DNA of 35,100 nucleotides, taken from contig CASDUP010000006.1 in assembly GCA_949283955.1 (NCBI GenBank), forward strand, positions 1 through 35,100, read 5' to 3'. The notes below the pieces were generated by a model, which saw nothing but the letters and a program-made list of their open reading frames with translations, did not search any database and was not told the origin of the DNA. The stretch comes from an uncultured Verrucomicrobiota bacterium (GTDB lineage Bacteria; Verrucomicrobiota; Verrucomicrobiia; Opitutales; Intestinicryptomonadaceae). Shown piece by piece: positions 1 through 8,547 of this stretch; the stretch's first letter is position 1; the number at the start of each line of letters is the position of its first letter. The translations under genes and the position numbers were made by a program.

Positions 1-200
1 ATTGTCACCACGAGCCACGTACGCCGACATATTGTCTATGTCGAACAACCAGTCATCGCCGGCTTTCGGGCCTGCGGTATTCACCCAATTTACTCTATTT
101 CCAACGCTCGTGCTTGAAGCCCCTGTCCATTCGCTCAAATCAGCGTAGTTACGGCGAGCACCGATAAAGCGCAGAATTTCAATATTTTTATCTGTCTCAT
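1..200 (-). pseudogene. Frameshifted start of an exported (possibly PEP-CTERM-type) protein, partial at window edge
   Basis: An ATG at 200-198 follows a good ribosome binding site (GAAAGG, about 6 bases upstream). It opens a textbook signal peptide (MRQIKILKF, then a hydrophobic stretch ALSVLAVTTLI), but a TGA stops it after 21 codons. From about base 145 down to the edge a different frame is open and looks coding: it begins SEWTGASSTSVGNRVNW and continues to DDWLFDIDNMSAYVARGDN. Joining the two needs a -1 shift, that is, one base lost or two gained relative to an intact gene. The joined product would resemble the N-terminus of the surface protein at 31434-33977 (signal peptide, W-x-x-G, then an F-I-x-D strand); that likeness is inference. 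The second frame alone is open back to an ATG at 261-259, but that alternative start would give a charged N-terminus with no signal peptide. It could be a pseudogene, a phase-variable gene or a sequencing error. Confidence 0.45.
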
Positions 201-261
201 AGTGTACCTTTCTATTTGTTCGAAAAAGCTCGCGGCAACGACTCCCCGAAGGGGGTTTCAT

Positions 262-611
262 CGCCCTAAAAATCTAAAAACACACCGCCACCACTTAGCC
301 TCAATTTTCCAAATGCAAAAGCAGAGTGAAGGAATTTTTTCAGCCATAATTTTGTGCAGCAGGCATATGCCTTTTTAGGGGCAATTGTCTTTTCCCTAGA
401 ATGTTAAGTCAAATTTTTTTGAAAATTTATTTTCGAAATCAAGGCTTAAAAATTATTTCTACAAAATTCATCTAGGGCAAATTTTTCTCGCCGCTAAATC
501 GAGAGCATAAACTCCGATAAGAAGTTCCACAAATAAATTGTAAATTTGCGAAATATTCCGCGGTCTTAAAAAGTTGCCAATTTCTCCCCGCCAGACGATC
601 AATAAGAATAC
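262..611. other. Intergenic, AT-rich, no gene seen
   Basis: This 350-base stretch separates the 3' end of the activase gene from the leader of the broken gene at the left edge. I see no convincing ORF and no RNA gene. It holds long A/T runs and a small perfect inverted repeat GAAAAT-TT-ATTTTC at 421-434. An 8-base inverted repeat (AAGTTGCC 571-578 with GGCAACTT 628-635) spans the activase stop codon. No hairpin followed by a T-run marks the end of the activase transcript. It most likely carries the promoter of the leftward gene at the edge, but no clear -35/-10 pair stood out. Confidence 0.5.
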
Positions 612-1370
612 TCACAAGACGATATACGGCAACTTAAAAGATTCAAAAACCTCCTTGAAAACTCGCGGAGATGCGTTTGTGTCAAAATCCGGAGAATAGT
701 TTTTCCCCACCATTGAGTACTTCGCCCCGGCGGTTTTGTGGTATCTTAAAATTTCTATCCTATTCAATCTTTTCGCCCCCGATACAAACTCGCACAACGA
801 CTCCATATTCTCCCGCGTGTCGTTCACCCCGGGAATCAGCGGGACTCTGACGATAAAATCTTTGCCGGAACCGCACAGCCATTTCAGATTCCTCAATATT
901 TGAGAATTTGGAACCCCAGTATATCTCTCGTGGATTGAAGAATCCATTGACTTTGAATCAATTAAAACTAAATCGCAAAGTCCAACCACGCTTTCAAAAA
1001 CTTGAGGCGAAGCGTATCCGCTCGTCTCCACCGCGACGTGGATTCTACCTCTAATACGGGCTATTACGTCCTTTAAAAACGCCGCCTGGGCGAGAGGCTC
1101 ACCTCCGGTAAAAGTCACCCCGCCCTCGTTCATCGCAAAGATTTTTTCGTTTTTCAAAAGCTCCTTTGCAAGAGCCTCCGAGTCGACTTTCCTTCCGCAC
1201 AAGCTTTTCGAGCCGTCCTTCTTGACAATCCACTGGGGCTTAAAATCCACCCCTTCCGGATTGTGGCACCATTGGCAGCGGAGTGGACAGCCCTTTAAAA
1301 ATACGGTCGATCTTATGCCCGGACCGTCGTTTACGGCAAATTCCTCAACGCTGAAAATCGTCCCCTCCAT
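612..1370 (-). CDS. Glycyl-radical-enzyme activating enzyme (radical SAM, PflA type)
   Basis: The 252-residue protein has the radical SAM cluster motif C28-x3-C32-x2-C35 right after the activase signature NDGPGIRSTVFLKGCPLRC, and a GGEP motif (FTGGEPLAQ) near residue 90. Such enzymes use a 4Fe-4S cluster and S-adenosylmethionine to place a glycyl radical on a partner enzyme. It is short and has only one cysteine between the cluster loop and GGEP, so it lacks the extra two-cluster ferredoxin insert of the longer activases and resembles the single-cluster PflA class. No glycyl radical enzyme lies in this window, so the partner (pyruvate formate-lyase, anaerobic ribonucleotide reductase or another) is unknown. 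The gene follows the carboxyltransferase gene by 58 bases (94 codons of spacing are not needed) and may be co-transcribed. The ATG is set by the conserved N-terminus; no clear ribosome binding site precedes it. Confidence 0.88.
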   Translation of the reverse strand: MEGTIFSVEEFAVNDGPGIRSTVFLKGCPLRCQWCHNPEGVDFKPQWIVKKDGSKSLCGRKVDSEALAKELLKNEKIFAMNEGGVTFTGGEPLAQAAFLKDVIARIRGRIHVAVETSGYASPQVFESVVGLCDLVLIDSKSMDSSIHERYTGVPNSQILRNLKWLCGSGKDFIVRVPLIPGVNDTRENMESLCEFVSGAKRLNRIEILRYHKTAGAKYSMVGKNYSPDFDTNASPRVFKEVFESFKLPYIVL

Positions 1371-1428
1371 GGCAAAAAGCCGCTTGCAGGCGAAGAGAAA
1401 CTTCGCAAGCCAGCGGCCCTAAAAAGAA

Positions 1429-2898
1429 TTATTGCAACTTTTCTACCGAAACATCGTGGGGCTTCCCATCGACATTTATCCTCAAGTACGAAACCTTCCC
1501 ATCTCCCTTGAGCGCTTCCTTTATCGGAGCGGGCTTTAGAGCGTAAGCAGACTTGGGCTTCGTGTAGAGGTCTATCAGCTGCTGCGGGAACATGGCATAT
1601 ATTACGCAATGCTCGTCGTCGTCCTTTATCCCCTTCGAGCGAAGCTCCTTGCGAAGATCCTCCATTCCGGGCTTCTTCAAGTCGGCGGGCCTGCATGTTA
1701 TTGGCTCCTTACCTGACTTTTCGCGCGCAAGCTTCTGTATCTCCGGATCTACGGGAGCCGGAGTGCGACCGTAATATCCAAGCGCTATGTCCATCGCCTG
1801 CGGAGTAAACATCTTCCACCTGCCGAATTTCACGTTCATCATCGCCTGTGTACCCACTATCTGCGAAGTGGGCGTCACAAGCGGAATCCAACCGAGTTTC
1901 TCGCGAACGTACGGAACCTCCGCAAACACCTCGTCGAACTTGTCCTCCATCTTCTGCTCCTTCAGCTGGACCCTGAAGTTGGAAAGCATGCCGCCCGGAA
2001 CTTGATAGACGAGCGCGTCGGTGTCTATCACCTCGTTCTTTGGCATCGTGTAGGCGCCGAGCTTCTTATATACGCCGGTGAAATATTTGCGGAGCTCGTT
2101 GAACTTCGACATGTCGTATTTCGGGCAGCGGGGATGGTCTCGAAGCATCGCCTGCATTCTCGCCGCGTCGGGCTGGCCGGTTCCGTTGGCAAAAGGAACT
2201 ATGGAAGTGTCTATGGCGTCCGCCCCTGCCTCAACCGCAGCATAGTAGGTCGGCCCTCCCATTCCCGCGGTCTCGTGGGTGTGAACCCATACCGGCAGGC
2301 GAGTCTCAGCCTTTAATTTCGACACGATTTCATACGTCACGTAGGGCGGTATTAGACCAGCCATGTCTTTTATAACTATCGCATCGCAACCTATCTCCTC
2401 GAGCTCTTTCCCCATGCGGACAAAATAATCCACCGTGTGGACCGGACTCGTAGTGTAGCATATCGTGCCGTGCGCCTGCTTGCCGGCCTTCTTGACAGCC
2501 TTTACCGACGCCTCCAGATTGCGGACATCGTTGAGCGCGTCGAATATCCTGAAAATGTCCATTCCGTGCTTTGCCGAACACGCCACAAACGCGTCTATTA
2601 CGTCGTCGGGATAGTGGGCGTAGGCAACCATGTTCTGCCCCCTGAACAACATCATGTGCGGAGTCTTGGGACACGCCTTCTTGAGCGCGTCGAGCCTGTC
2701 GAAGGGAAATTCACCCAAAAAGCGAAGCCCAGAATCTATCGTAGCTCCCCCCCACGATTCAATCGCTCCAAATCCCACACTGTCCAAAATCGGACAGGCG
2801 GGAAGCATAAGGTCGGTCGGCATGCGGGTCGCCGCAAGAGACTGGTGCCCGTCCCTCAAAACGGTACTGTTGAAAACTATCGGCCTCTGGTTTTCCAT
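1429..2898 (-). CDS. Biotin-dependent carboxyltransferase subunit (oxaloacetate decarboxylase alpha / pyruvate carboxylase subunit B type)
   Basis: The protein moves a carboxyl group between a 2-oxoacid (oxaloacetate/pyruvate) and biotin. It has the HMGL-like TIM barrel with the metal-site pieces STVLRDGHQS near the N-terminus, the carbamylatable lysine in VIKDMAG and the metal-binding pair in HTHETAG, followed by the PYC/OADA conserved domain (about residues 280-450). At 489 residues it stops shortly after that domain. There is no biotinyl-carrier domain with an AMKM motif, so biotin must sit on a separate protein not seen here. I chose the ATG at 2898 (MENQRPIVFNS) because homologues start just there; the frame continues upstream to 2934 (12 more residues). 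The sodium-pump partners OadB and OadG are not in the window, so decarboxylase and carboxylase roles cannot be told apart. The activase gene follows on the same strand. Confidence 0.88.
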   Translation of the reverse strand: MENQRPIVFNSTVLRDGHQSLAATRMPTDLMLPACPILDSVGFGAIESWGGATIDSGLRFLGEFPFDRLDALKKACPKTPHMMLFRGQNMVAYAHYPDDVIDAFVACSAKHGMDIFRIFDALNDVRNLEASVKAVKKAGKQAHGTICYTTSPVHTVDYFVRMGKELEEIGCDAIVIKDMAGLIPPYVTYEIVSKLKAETRLPVWVHTHETAGMGGPTYYAAVEAGADAIDTSIVPFANGTGQPDAARMQAMLRDHPRCPKYDMSKFNELRKYFTGVYKKLGAYTMPKNEVIDTDALVYQVPGGMLSNFRVQLKEQKMEDKFDEVFAEVPYVREKLGWIPLVTPTSQIVGTQAMMNVKFGRWKMFTPQAMDIALGYYGRTPAPVDPEIQKLAREKSGKEPITCRPADLKKPGMEDLRKELRSKGIKDDDEHCVIYAMFPQQLIDLYTKPKSAYALKPAPIKEALKGDGKVSYLRINVDGKPHDVSVEKLQ

Positions 2899-3045
2899 AA
2901 TATTTCTAATTTGAATTCGGCTCAATCCAAGCATAGATTAACAGGTTTTTCAAACAGAATTTCCCCTCCTCGAATCAAGAATTCCCACGAAAAAAAAGTT
3001 TAATTTTATCGACTAGCATTTTCGCCGTCATATAGAGAACTCACC

Positions 3046-4437
3046 ATGAAGGTATTTTTGCGCACATACGGCTGCCAAATGAACGAGCGGGACAGCGAGA
3101 ATATAGCAGCCCAGTTCGAAGAGCAAGGCTGCAAAATAACCGACAGCGAAAAAGAGGCCGACATCTGCGTGGTAAATACCTGCTCGGTCCGCGAACAAGC
3201 CGAACAAAAAGCGATTGGAAAACTCGGACATCTCGTCGGGCTGAAAACCAGAAAAACCCGCTCTGGAGAAAAAATTTCCGGGCTGCCAGTAGTTGGAGTG
3301 ACCGGCTGCATGGCCCAAAACCTCGGAGAAAAACTCGCGCAAATAGTGCCCGAAATAGATTTCGCCCTCGGAACCAGAAAAACCCATCTTGTCGCCGAAA
3401 CCGCTCTGAGAATAGCAAGGGAGAGAATCTCAAACCCCGTATCTGTCCCACGCGCGCCCCTGAAAAAATTTAGAAAGAGCTCCGCAATAATCGACGTGTC
3501 TGACGATCCGTCGTCCCACCTGCAAATATACAGGCACAACGAAAAAATCCTCCAGCCCTGCGCTTTCGTTTCGATAATGCAGGGCTGCGGAATGAACTGC
3601 TCGTATTGCATCGTGCCAAAAGTGAGAGGAAAACAGAGATCGCGCCCCGAACCCGATATAATATCCGAAATAGAGCGCCTCACCAAACGTGGAACAAAAG
3701 AAGTGACTCTTCTCGGACAGGTCGTCAACGCCTACGGAAGGGACTTCGGCAAACCAAAGGCCTTTTCAGAACTCCTCAAAAGAATCAACGACATCGACGG
3801 ACTCGAAAGAATCCGCTTCACATCGCCCCACCCCTCTTACTTCAGAGACGATTTGATATCCCTCTACGGATCCCTTGAAAAGCTCTGCGAGTACGTCCAC
3901 CTACCCCTCCAGTCGGGAAACGACGAAATTTTAAAGCGCATGAAACGCCCTTACACGTCGTCGGTTTTTGTCGATATAGCCGAAAAACTGAGGGAAAGAG
4001 TTCCCGACATTTCGATTTCCACCGACGTAATAGTGGGTTATCCCGGCGAGACAGACTCGCAATTCGAAGATACCGTCAAAATGTTCCAAAAATGTTCCTT
4101 CGACATGGCTTACATATTTAAATACAGCCCAAGAGAGGGAACCCTCTCCGCAGACAAGGACGATGATATCCCAGAAAAAGTCAAAGAAAGCAGAAATCAA
4201 CGCCTCCTGGACGTCTTGGCCGTTCAATCTTCCGAATACAACAAAAAATACGAGGGACAAATCGCGGAAATTCTCGTGGAGGGAAGAGCAAAGCGCGGAG
4301 ATGATACTTTTATGGGAAGAACCAGAACCCATAGAAAGGCCGTTTTCAAATCGGACGAATCGAAAATTGGAAAATTGATAAAATTAAAAATTAACAAATC
4401 CTCGGTCACCACCCTCGAAGGCGAACCCTTGTCCTGA
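3046..4437 (+). CDS. miaB: tRNA-2-methylthio-N6-isopentenyladenosine synthase MiaB
   Basis: This methylthiotransferase adds the 2-methylthio group to i6A37 of tRNAs that read codons starting with U. The 463-residue protein has all three parts in order. The N-terminal UPF0004 domain carries cluster cysteines C10 (YGCQMN), C46 (NTCSV) and C88 (TGCMA). The radical SAM domain carries C181-x3-C185-x2-C188 (QGCGMNCSYC). A C-terminal TRAM domain spans about residues 395-460. The YGCQMN start and QGCGMNCSYCIVPKVRG signature favour MiaB over RimO or MtaB. Start and length fit the family. It stands alone, divergent from the carboxyltransferase gene with 147 bases between the chosen starts, where its promoter must lie. 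No strong ribosome binding site is visible. Confidence 0.95.
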   Translation: MKVFLRTYGCQMNERDSENIAAQFEEQGCKITDSEKEADICVVNTCSVREQAEQKAIGKLGHLVGLKTRKTRSGEKISGLPVVGVTGCMAQNLGEKLAQIVPEIDFALGTRKTHLVAETALRIARERISNPVSVPRAPLKKFRKSSAIIDVSDDPSSHLQIYRHNEKILQPCAFVSIMQGCGMNCSYCIVPKVRGKQRSRPEPDIISEIERLTKRGTKEVTLLGQVVNAYGRDFGKPKAFSELLKRINDIDGLERIRFTSPHPSYFRDDLISLYGSLEKLCEYVHLPLQSGNDEILKRMKRPYTSSVFVDIAEKLRERVPDISISTDVIVGYPGETDSQFEDTVKMFQKCSFDMAYIFKYSPREGTLSADKDDDIPEKVKESRNQRLLDVLAVQSSEYNKKYEGQIAEILVEGRAKRGDDTFMGRTRTHRKAVFKSDESKIGKLIKLKINKSSVTTLEGEPLS

Positions 4438-4495
4438 CAAGCAATCCCTATCTCCCCCCAAGTTTCAACTCTATCCCATAAATTACAAAAAAAAA

Positions 4496-4524
4496 TTGAC
4501 ATTCCTACGGACGATGTAAATACT
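4496..4524 (+). promoter_or_regulatory. Candidate sigma70-type promoter for the Tat oxidoreductase operon
   Basis: A perfect TTGACA hexamer lies at 4496-4501, followed after 17 bases by AATACT (4519-4524, four of six matches to TATAAT). It sits in the 270-base gap between miaB and the first Gfo/Idh/MocA gene, which otherwise shows no gene. The transcript leader would be about 180 bases. The call rests on hexamer match and spacing only. Confidence 0.3.
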
Positions 4525-4707
4525 TCCGGTTGGTTTTACGGGGCGGCTTATACTTTGTCGGTGCGCAGGTTGCGGTTTTCCCGTATCGTCGAGGAATCGA
4601 AATAGGGAATCTTCGGGGGGAGATTTTGTAGAATTATGGTTCTTTGCCGGCCGGCCAAAACAGGGGGCTCCTTGTCCCCATTCGACATTTTTAAACTGGA
4701 TCATCTC

Positions 4708-6072
4708 ATGAAAGAAAAACTATCGAGAAGAAAATTTGTCTCACATATGGGACTCTTGGCGGCTTCAATTCCGCCATTTATGATCTCAAAGCGAATATTC
4801 GCGTCCGAAAAAAACGGATCCAACGGCAAACTCAACGTAGGAATAGTCGGCCTGGGGAAACAGTCATACGTACACATCATAAACGCCGCAAACAATCCGA
4901 ACTGCGTCCTGCACTCAATCTGCGACGTCGATGACGAACGGCTCTCCAACAGAAAAAAGTACATAGAAAATATGTACTCTAAAATGGGAATCAAACACTC
5001 CCCCAAAACCTTCAAAGACTTCCGCGAAATGATAGCAGACGAGTCTTTGGACGCGGTATTCATAGTAACACCCGACCACTGGCACGCCTTCCAATCTGTT
5101 CTCGCCCTCCGCGCGGGCAAGCACGTCTATTGCGAAAAACCCCTCACGTTTACCATAGAGGAGGGTCGGAAGGTCGTCGAAGAGGCGAAAAAATCGGGCC
5201 TGGTCTTCCAAACTGGCAGCCAGCAGAGGAGCGACTCGGGCTTTAGAAGGGCCGCTCTCCTGGCAAGCACGGGAATGCTCGGCGATATAAAGACCGTCTG
5301 GTGCAATATACCCCCCCGCTTCCCCCTTCTATACAACTGGAAAAAAGAACCCCTACCGAAAGGAATGGACTGGGAAATGTGGCTCGGGCCGGCTCCGTAC
5401 ACGCACTACACCAGACACCTGCTCCACCCGCTTCTGAAATCGGGTGATCCCTACGCCTACGAATGGGGAGAATGGCGCTGGCACACGGACTACGGAAACG
5501 GAATGCAAGCCGACTGGGGAGCCCACCATTACGACATCGCCCAATGGGGCCTGAATATGGACGGCAAAGGCCCGAAGTATGTGGAGGTATTCGGCAAACA
5601 GAACAAGAAATTTAAATCCGACAAAAAATCCGTAATCTACACGTACGAAAACGGGGCAAAAGTAGTTTACGGGGTGCCCAAAATCATGAAGAGAGAGGCG
5701 AATATGCCTGGCGCCAACGTGACATTCGTCGGCACGGAGGGAGTGGCGAGCGGATCGAGGGGAGGCAAGTTCTGGGCAAGCACGCCCGCTCTCAGAACCG
5801 CCAAAGTCAAGGCAGGGCTCGACACCCCGTATCTTAGCGAAGGGCATACGGAAAACTTCGTAAATGGAATTCTCACGGGGAGGCCCGTGGTGGCTCCGGT
5901 CGAAGTGGGAGCCTCCTCCTGCGAAGTGTGCATAATCGGAAACATCGCCTATAAGCTCGACAGAACGCTCGAATGGGATTGGAAAACCCGCTCGTTTGCA
6001 GGCGACGAAGAGGCAAATTCGTTCCTCCGCAGAAAGAACCGCGGAGAGTGGGAAAATTTCTGGAACGCGTAA
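4708..6072 (+). CDS. Tat-exported Gfo/Idh/MocA family oxidoreductase (first copy)
   Basis: This is a predicted NAD(P)-dependent sugar or inositol oxidoreductase, exported folded through the Tat system. The N-terminus MKEKLSRRKFVSHMG carries the twin arginines (R7, R8) followed by a hydrophobic segment. A Rossmann fold follows (KLNVGIVGLGKQS, about residues 41-53), with the family lysine in C-E-K-P at 142-145 and the active-site helix DWGAHHYDIAQW. The frame is open from 4636, but the ATG at 4708 is the start that puts the Tat motif at the N-terminus. The 454-residue length is normal for the exported subfamily common in Planctomycetota, Verrucomicrobiota and Bacteroidota. The ThuA-HEAT gene starts 15 bases after its stop, so the two are surely co-transcribed. 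The substrate cannot be read from sequence; oxidation of a glycoside to a 3-keto sugar is plausible from the neighbours. Its reading frame is closed by no terminator. Confidence 0.88.
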   Translation: MKEKLSRRKFVSHMGLLAASIPPFMISKRIFASEKNGSNGKLNVGIVGLGKQSYVHIINAANNPNCVLHSICDVDDERLSNRKKYIENMYSKMGIKHSPKTFKDFREMIADESLDAVFIVTPDHWHAFQSVLALRAGKHVYCEKPLTFTIEEGRKVVEEAKKSGLVFQTGSQQRSDSGFRRAALLASTGMLGDIKTVWCNIPPRFPLLYNWKKEPLPKGMDWEMWLGPAPYTHYTRHLLHPLLKSGDPYAYEWGEWRWHTDYGNGMQADWGAHHYDIAQWGLNMDGKGPKYVEVFGKQNKKFKSDKKSVIYTYENGAKVVYGVPKIMKREANMPGANVTFVGTEGVASGSRGGKFWASTPALRTAKVKAGLDTPYLSEGHTENFVNGILTGRPVVAPVEVGASSCEVCIIGNIAYKLDRTLEWDWKTRSFAGDEEANSFLRRKNRGEWENFWNA

Positions 6073-6087
6073 ATCTTTATATCCGCC

Positions 6088-8523
6088 ATGAAAAAGTTTT
6101 TTAAAATATTTGTTTTCGCCGCCGCGGCAATGTCCGCATCCGCACCGCTGTTCGGCGCTCTCGTGGACAAGCTCTCGGCAAACGAGGCAGAAAAAATCTG
6201 TTCCGCAACCCCAAAAAATCCGGCCGCAACCCCAAAAAAAGAGCGCAAAGCCCTCATGTATTCCAAGACTTGCTCGTATAGGCACGTATCCGGAATACCA
6301 GCCGCAAAACTCGCTATGGTCGAAATGGGCGACAGGCTCGGAGTGTGGGAGATAGACGTCTCGGAGAATCCTTCGGATTTTGAGAAGGAAAATCTCAAAA
6401 AATACGATTTCGTAATATTGAACAACTCCACAGGCATGTGCTTCGGGGCATCTTCAAAAGAGCTGAAATCTATGTCTCCGGAGGAAAGCAAGGCAACCGT
6501 GGAAAATTCGAAGAGACTGCTCGGAAACCTGCTGGAGTTCGTCAAAAATGGAGGGGGAGTCTTCGCAATACACGCCGGAGTCGACGCCTACAGAAATGGA
6601 GATATAAAAGATCCCGGATTTATAGAAATGGTCGGAGGCAACTTCCTCTACCACCCGTGGACAATCGACGGGGCTCCAGCCACGATTTTCGTCGAGGACG
6701 AAACTTCGCCCATTACAAAGGGAATATGGGACACTCCCACTTTCAGGGTCGAAGAGGAAATCTATATGTTCGGGGACGACTTCTCGCGGGATAAGGTCAG
6801 GGTTCTAATGCGTGTCGACGCGGACAAGAGCCCCAGAACCTCCGAATACGGGCTAAAATCCGAAATCCGCAAAGATAAAGACATTCCTCTTGCCTGGATA
6901 AAAAAGTACGGCAAGGGAAGGTTCGCCTACGGGGGATTTGGGCACGACTGGCGCAACTATGCCAATCCCAAGATTCAGGAGCTCTACTTGCGCCTGGCAC
7001 AATTCGCGGCAGGAGACTTGGATGCCGACACCGCGCCCCTCAAGATGAAGGAAGCCCCCGCAGAGCGCATTCCCCTCAGCCCGAAAGTTTGCACTAAAGA
7101 AATATCCACCCTCTCAAAAATGAAGGAGGGAGAATCCGACGAAAAAATAAACGACATCGCCTTTGGAATATTCGCCAACTCCGGAGATTTGGCATACTCC
7201 CAAAAGATACGAAACTTCATTTTCGACGAAATCTCCTCCGGGAACGGAACGGAAACTTATAGAGAGTATCTGGCGGAATTTCTGCTCGGAGCGGGATTAA
7301 AGGATTCGAAGGAAATCGAAAATTTTTCAAAACTTGCAAAGTCGCAGAAAAACCGCGCCGTAAAGGACAGATTGGACGAGGCCGTAGCCCGCGCCAAGGA
7401 AGGCGGAAAAATTCTCGACAAGGAAAAACCCGGCAAGATTTGCAAAAACTGGAGCGACGAAAGAACCGCCAGATTCCTAATCGACAATCCCGAAGCGGAA
7501 ATACCGTCCCGGCTCAAGAATCTCGACGGGCTTTCCCCGAATCTACAATCGATGATGATATATGCGCTTGCCAACCGAAGCGACGAGGAAAGCGGAAAAA
7601 TTCTCGGCAAAGCCAAGCCCAAAGGCGAGGCGTCCGTGGTAGCCCTGGCTTATGCCGCCGCAAAGCGAGGTTCGGACGTCGAAAAAATTCTGGGCTTCGC
7701 GGAAAAACTAAAGGATCCAAAAATGCGCCAAATTGCCGTGGCGTACATACTCGAGATAAAGTCGGATAAAACCGTGGAAATACTGCGAGGCATTTTGCGC
7801 GACAACTCCGCAAGCAGGGACAGGAAACAGCTCGCCTCCGAAGCCGTCTCGGCCACCGACTTGTCCTACCTCGGGAAAGGGCTGTTCGACAACTACGAAT
7901 CCAAAAGCCCCGCAGAAAAAATGGAAATCTTCAAGCTAGCTGTCCTCATATCGAACGCCGAAATGTTCGACTCGTCCTTCAAGGCTATGCTGGGCGAAAA
8001 AGACAAAAAAGTATCGAATGCCGCCAAAAGAGCCGTAATGAAATGCGCCTCTCAAAACTTTGACGACGCCTCAGTGGAAAAAATAGCGGTGGAAATGGAG
8101 AAAAATCCATATCCTCCGGAGGTTTGCAAATTCCTATTGAAAATTCTCCACTTCAACGGAGGCGAGGCTGCACTCGAAATTGTGGAAAAATTCGCAAGCG
8201 AAGGATTCCAAGAAGAGGCGGTTGAATCTCTCGGAAAATGGAGATCGCAAAATGCACTTCCCGTTCTCGTCGAAATAGCCAAGGCCGCGAACGACAAACG
8301 AACGAAAATTCTCGCCCAAATCGGAATGGTCGAAGTGGCCCAAAGGGCCAAGATTGACATTCCCACCTTCGGATATTTGGCCGAAAACGCCCTCCGCGCG
8401 CAAGAACTGGAAACTGCCATTGTTTTGGCAAACAAGCGCACAAGCATAGCAGCCAAACGCGACGCAATCATGCCCCAGGCAAAAAAGCGCGTCGCCGAAC
8501 TAAAGGCGGAAAAGGGCAACTAA
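6088..8523 (+). CDS. Exported ThuA-like domain protein with C-terminal HEAT-like repeats
   Basis: The 811-residue protein has a Sec-type signal peptide (MKKFFKIFVFAAAAMSASA). A ThuA-like domain, an amidotransferase-type fold, spans about residues 55-320; recognisable parts are NGGGVFAIHAG, the HPW segment and the closing KYGKGRFAYGGFGHDW. Residues about 350-800 are helical, lysine/glutamate/alanine-rich and look like HEAT-type repeats, but no clean consensus is visible. ThuA is known from trehalose utilisation, where it acts together with a Gfo/Idh/MocA-family protein (ThuB) on 3-keto sugars; that history makes a carbohydrate role likely here. No CxxCH heme motif is present, unlike many larger ThuA-HEAT-cytochrome proteins of related phyla. 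It lies between the first oxidoreductase (15-base gap) and the isomerase gene (24-base gap). Cleavage after the FGA region would leave it in the periplasm. Confidence 0.8.
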   Translation: MKKFFKIFVFAAAAMSASAPLFGALVDKLSANEAEKICSATPKNPAATPKKERKALMYSKTCSYRHVSGIPAAKLAMVEMGDRLGVWEIDVSENPSDFEKENLKKYDFVILNNSTGMCFGASSKELKSMSPEESKATVENSKRLLGNLLEFVKNGGGVFAIHAGVDAYRNGDIKDPGFIEMVGGNFLYHPWTIDGAPATIFVEDETSPITKGIWDTPTFRVEEEIYMFGDDFSRDKVRVLMRVDADKSPRTSEYGLKSEIRKDKDIPLAWIKKYGKGRFAYGGFGHDWRNYANPKIQELYLRLAQFAAGDLDADTAPLKMKEAPAERIPLSPKVCTKEISTLSKMKEGESDEKINDIAFGIFANSGDLAYSQKIRNFIFDEISSGNGTETYREYLAEFLLGAGLKDSKEIENFSKLAKSQKNRAVKDRLDEAVARAKEGGKILDKEKPGKICKNWSDERTARFLIDNPEAEIPSRLKNLDGLSPNLQSMMIYALANRSDEESGKILGKAKPKGEASVVALAYAAAKRGSDVEKILGFAEKLKDPKMRQIAVAYILEIKSDKTVEILRGILRDNSASRDRKQLASEAVSATDLSYLGKGLFDNYESKSPAEKMEIFKLAVLISNAEMFDSSFKAMLGEKDKKVSNAAKRAVMKCASQNFDDASVEKIAVEMEKNPYPPEVCKFLLKILHFNGGEAALEIVEKFASEGFQEEAVESLGKWRSQNALPVLVEIAKAANDKRTKILAQIGMVEVAQRAKIDIPTFGYLAENALRAQELETAIVLANKRTSIAAKRDAIMPQAKKRVAELKAEKGN

Positions 8524-8547
8524 CGCAATTTAAAAAAAGGAAAATAT

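Noticed and set aside
244..254. Small C/G hairpin with a UUCG-like loop in the leader of the broken gene at the left edge
   Set aside because: The stem is only three to four base pairs, too short to call a regulatory RNA.
1..261. A single 87-codon gene fragment starting at ATG 261-259
   Set aside because: It would lack a signal peptide and begin with a charged, proline-rich stretch, while a separate, well-spaced ribosome binding site and signal peptide start at 200.
571..635. 8-base inverted repeat AAGTTGCC/GGCAACTT around the activase stop codon as a terminator
   Set aside because: The loop would be about 50 bases and no T-run follows; it is more likely chance.
4438..4707. Possible riboswitch or RNA gene in the miaB to oxidoreductase gap
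   Set aside because: I see no conserved riboswitch core or tRNA-like fold, only a candidate promoter.
5353..6285. Long minus-strand frame (310 codons) opposite the first Gfo/Idh/MocA gene
   Set aside because: The plus strand clearly encodes a known family; the antisense frame is a by-product of its codon use. The same applies to 17540-18490 opposite gltA and 25299-26186 opposite the BamD-like gene.
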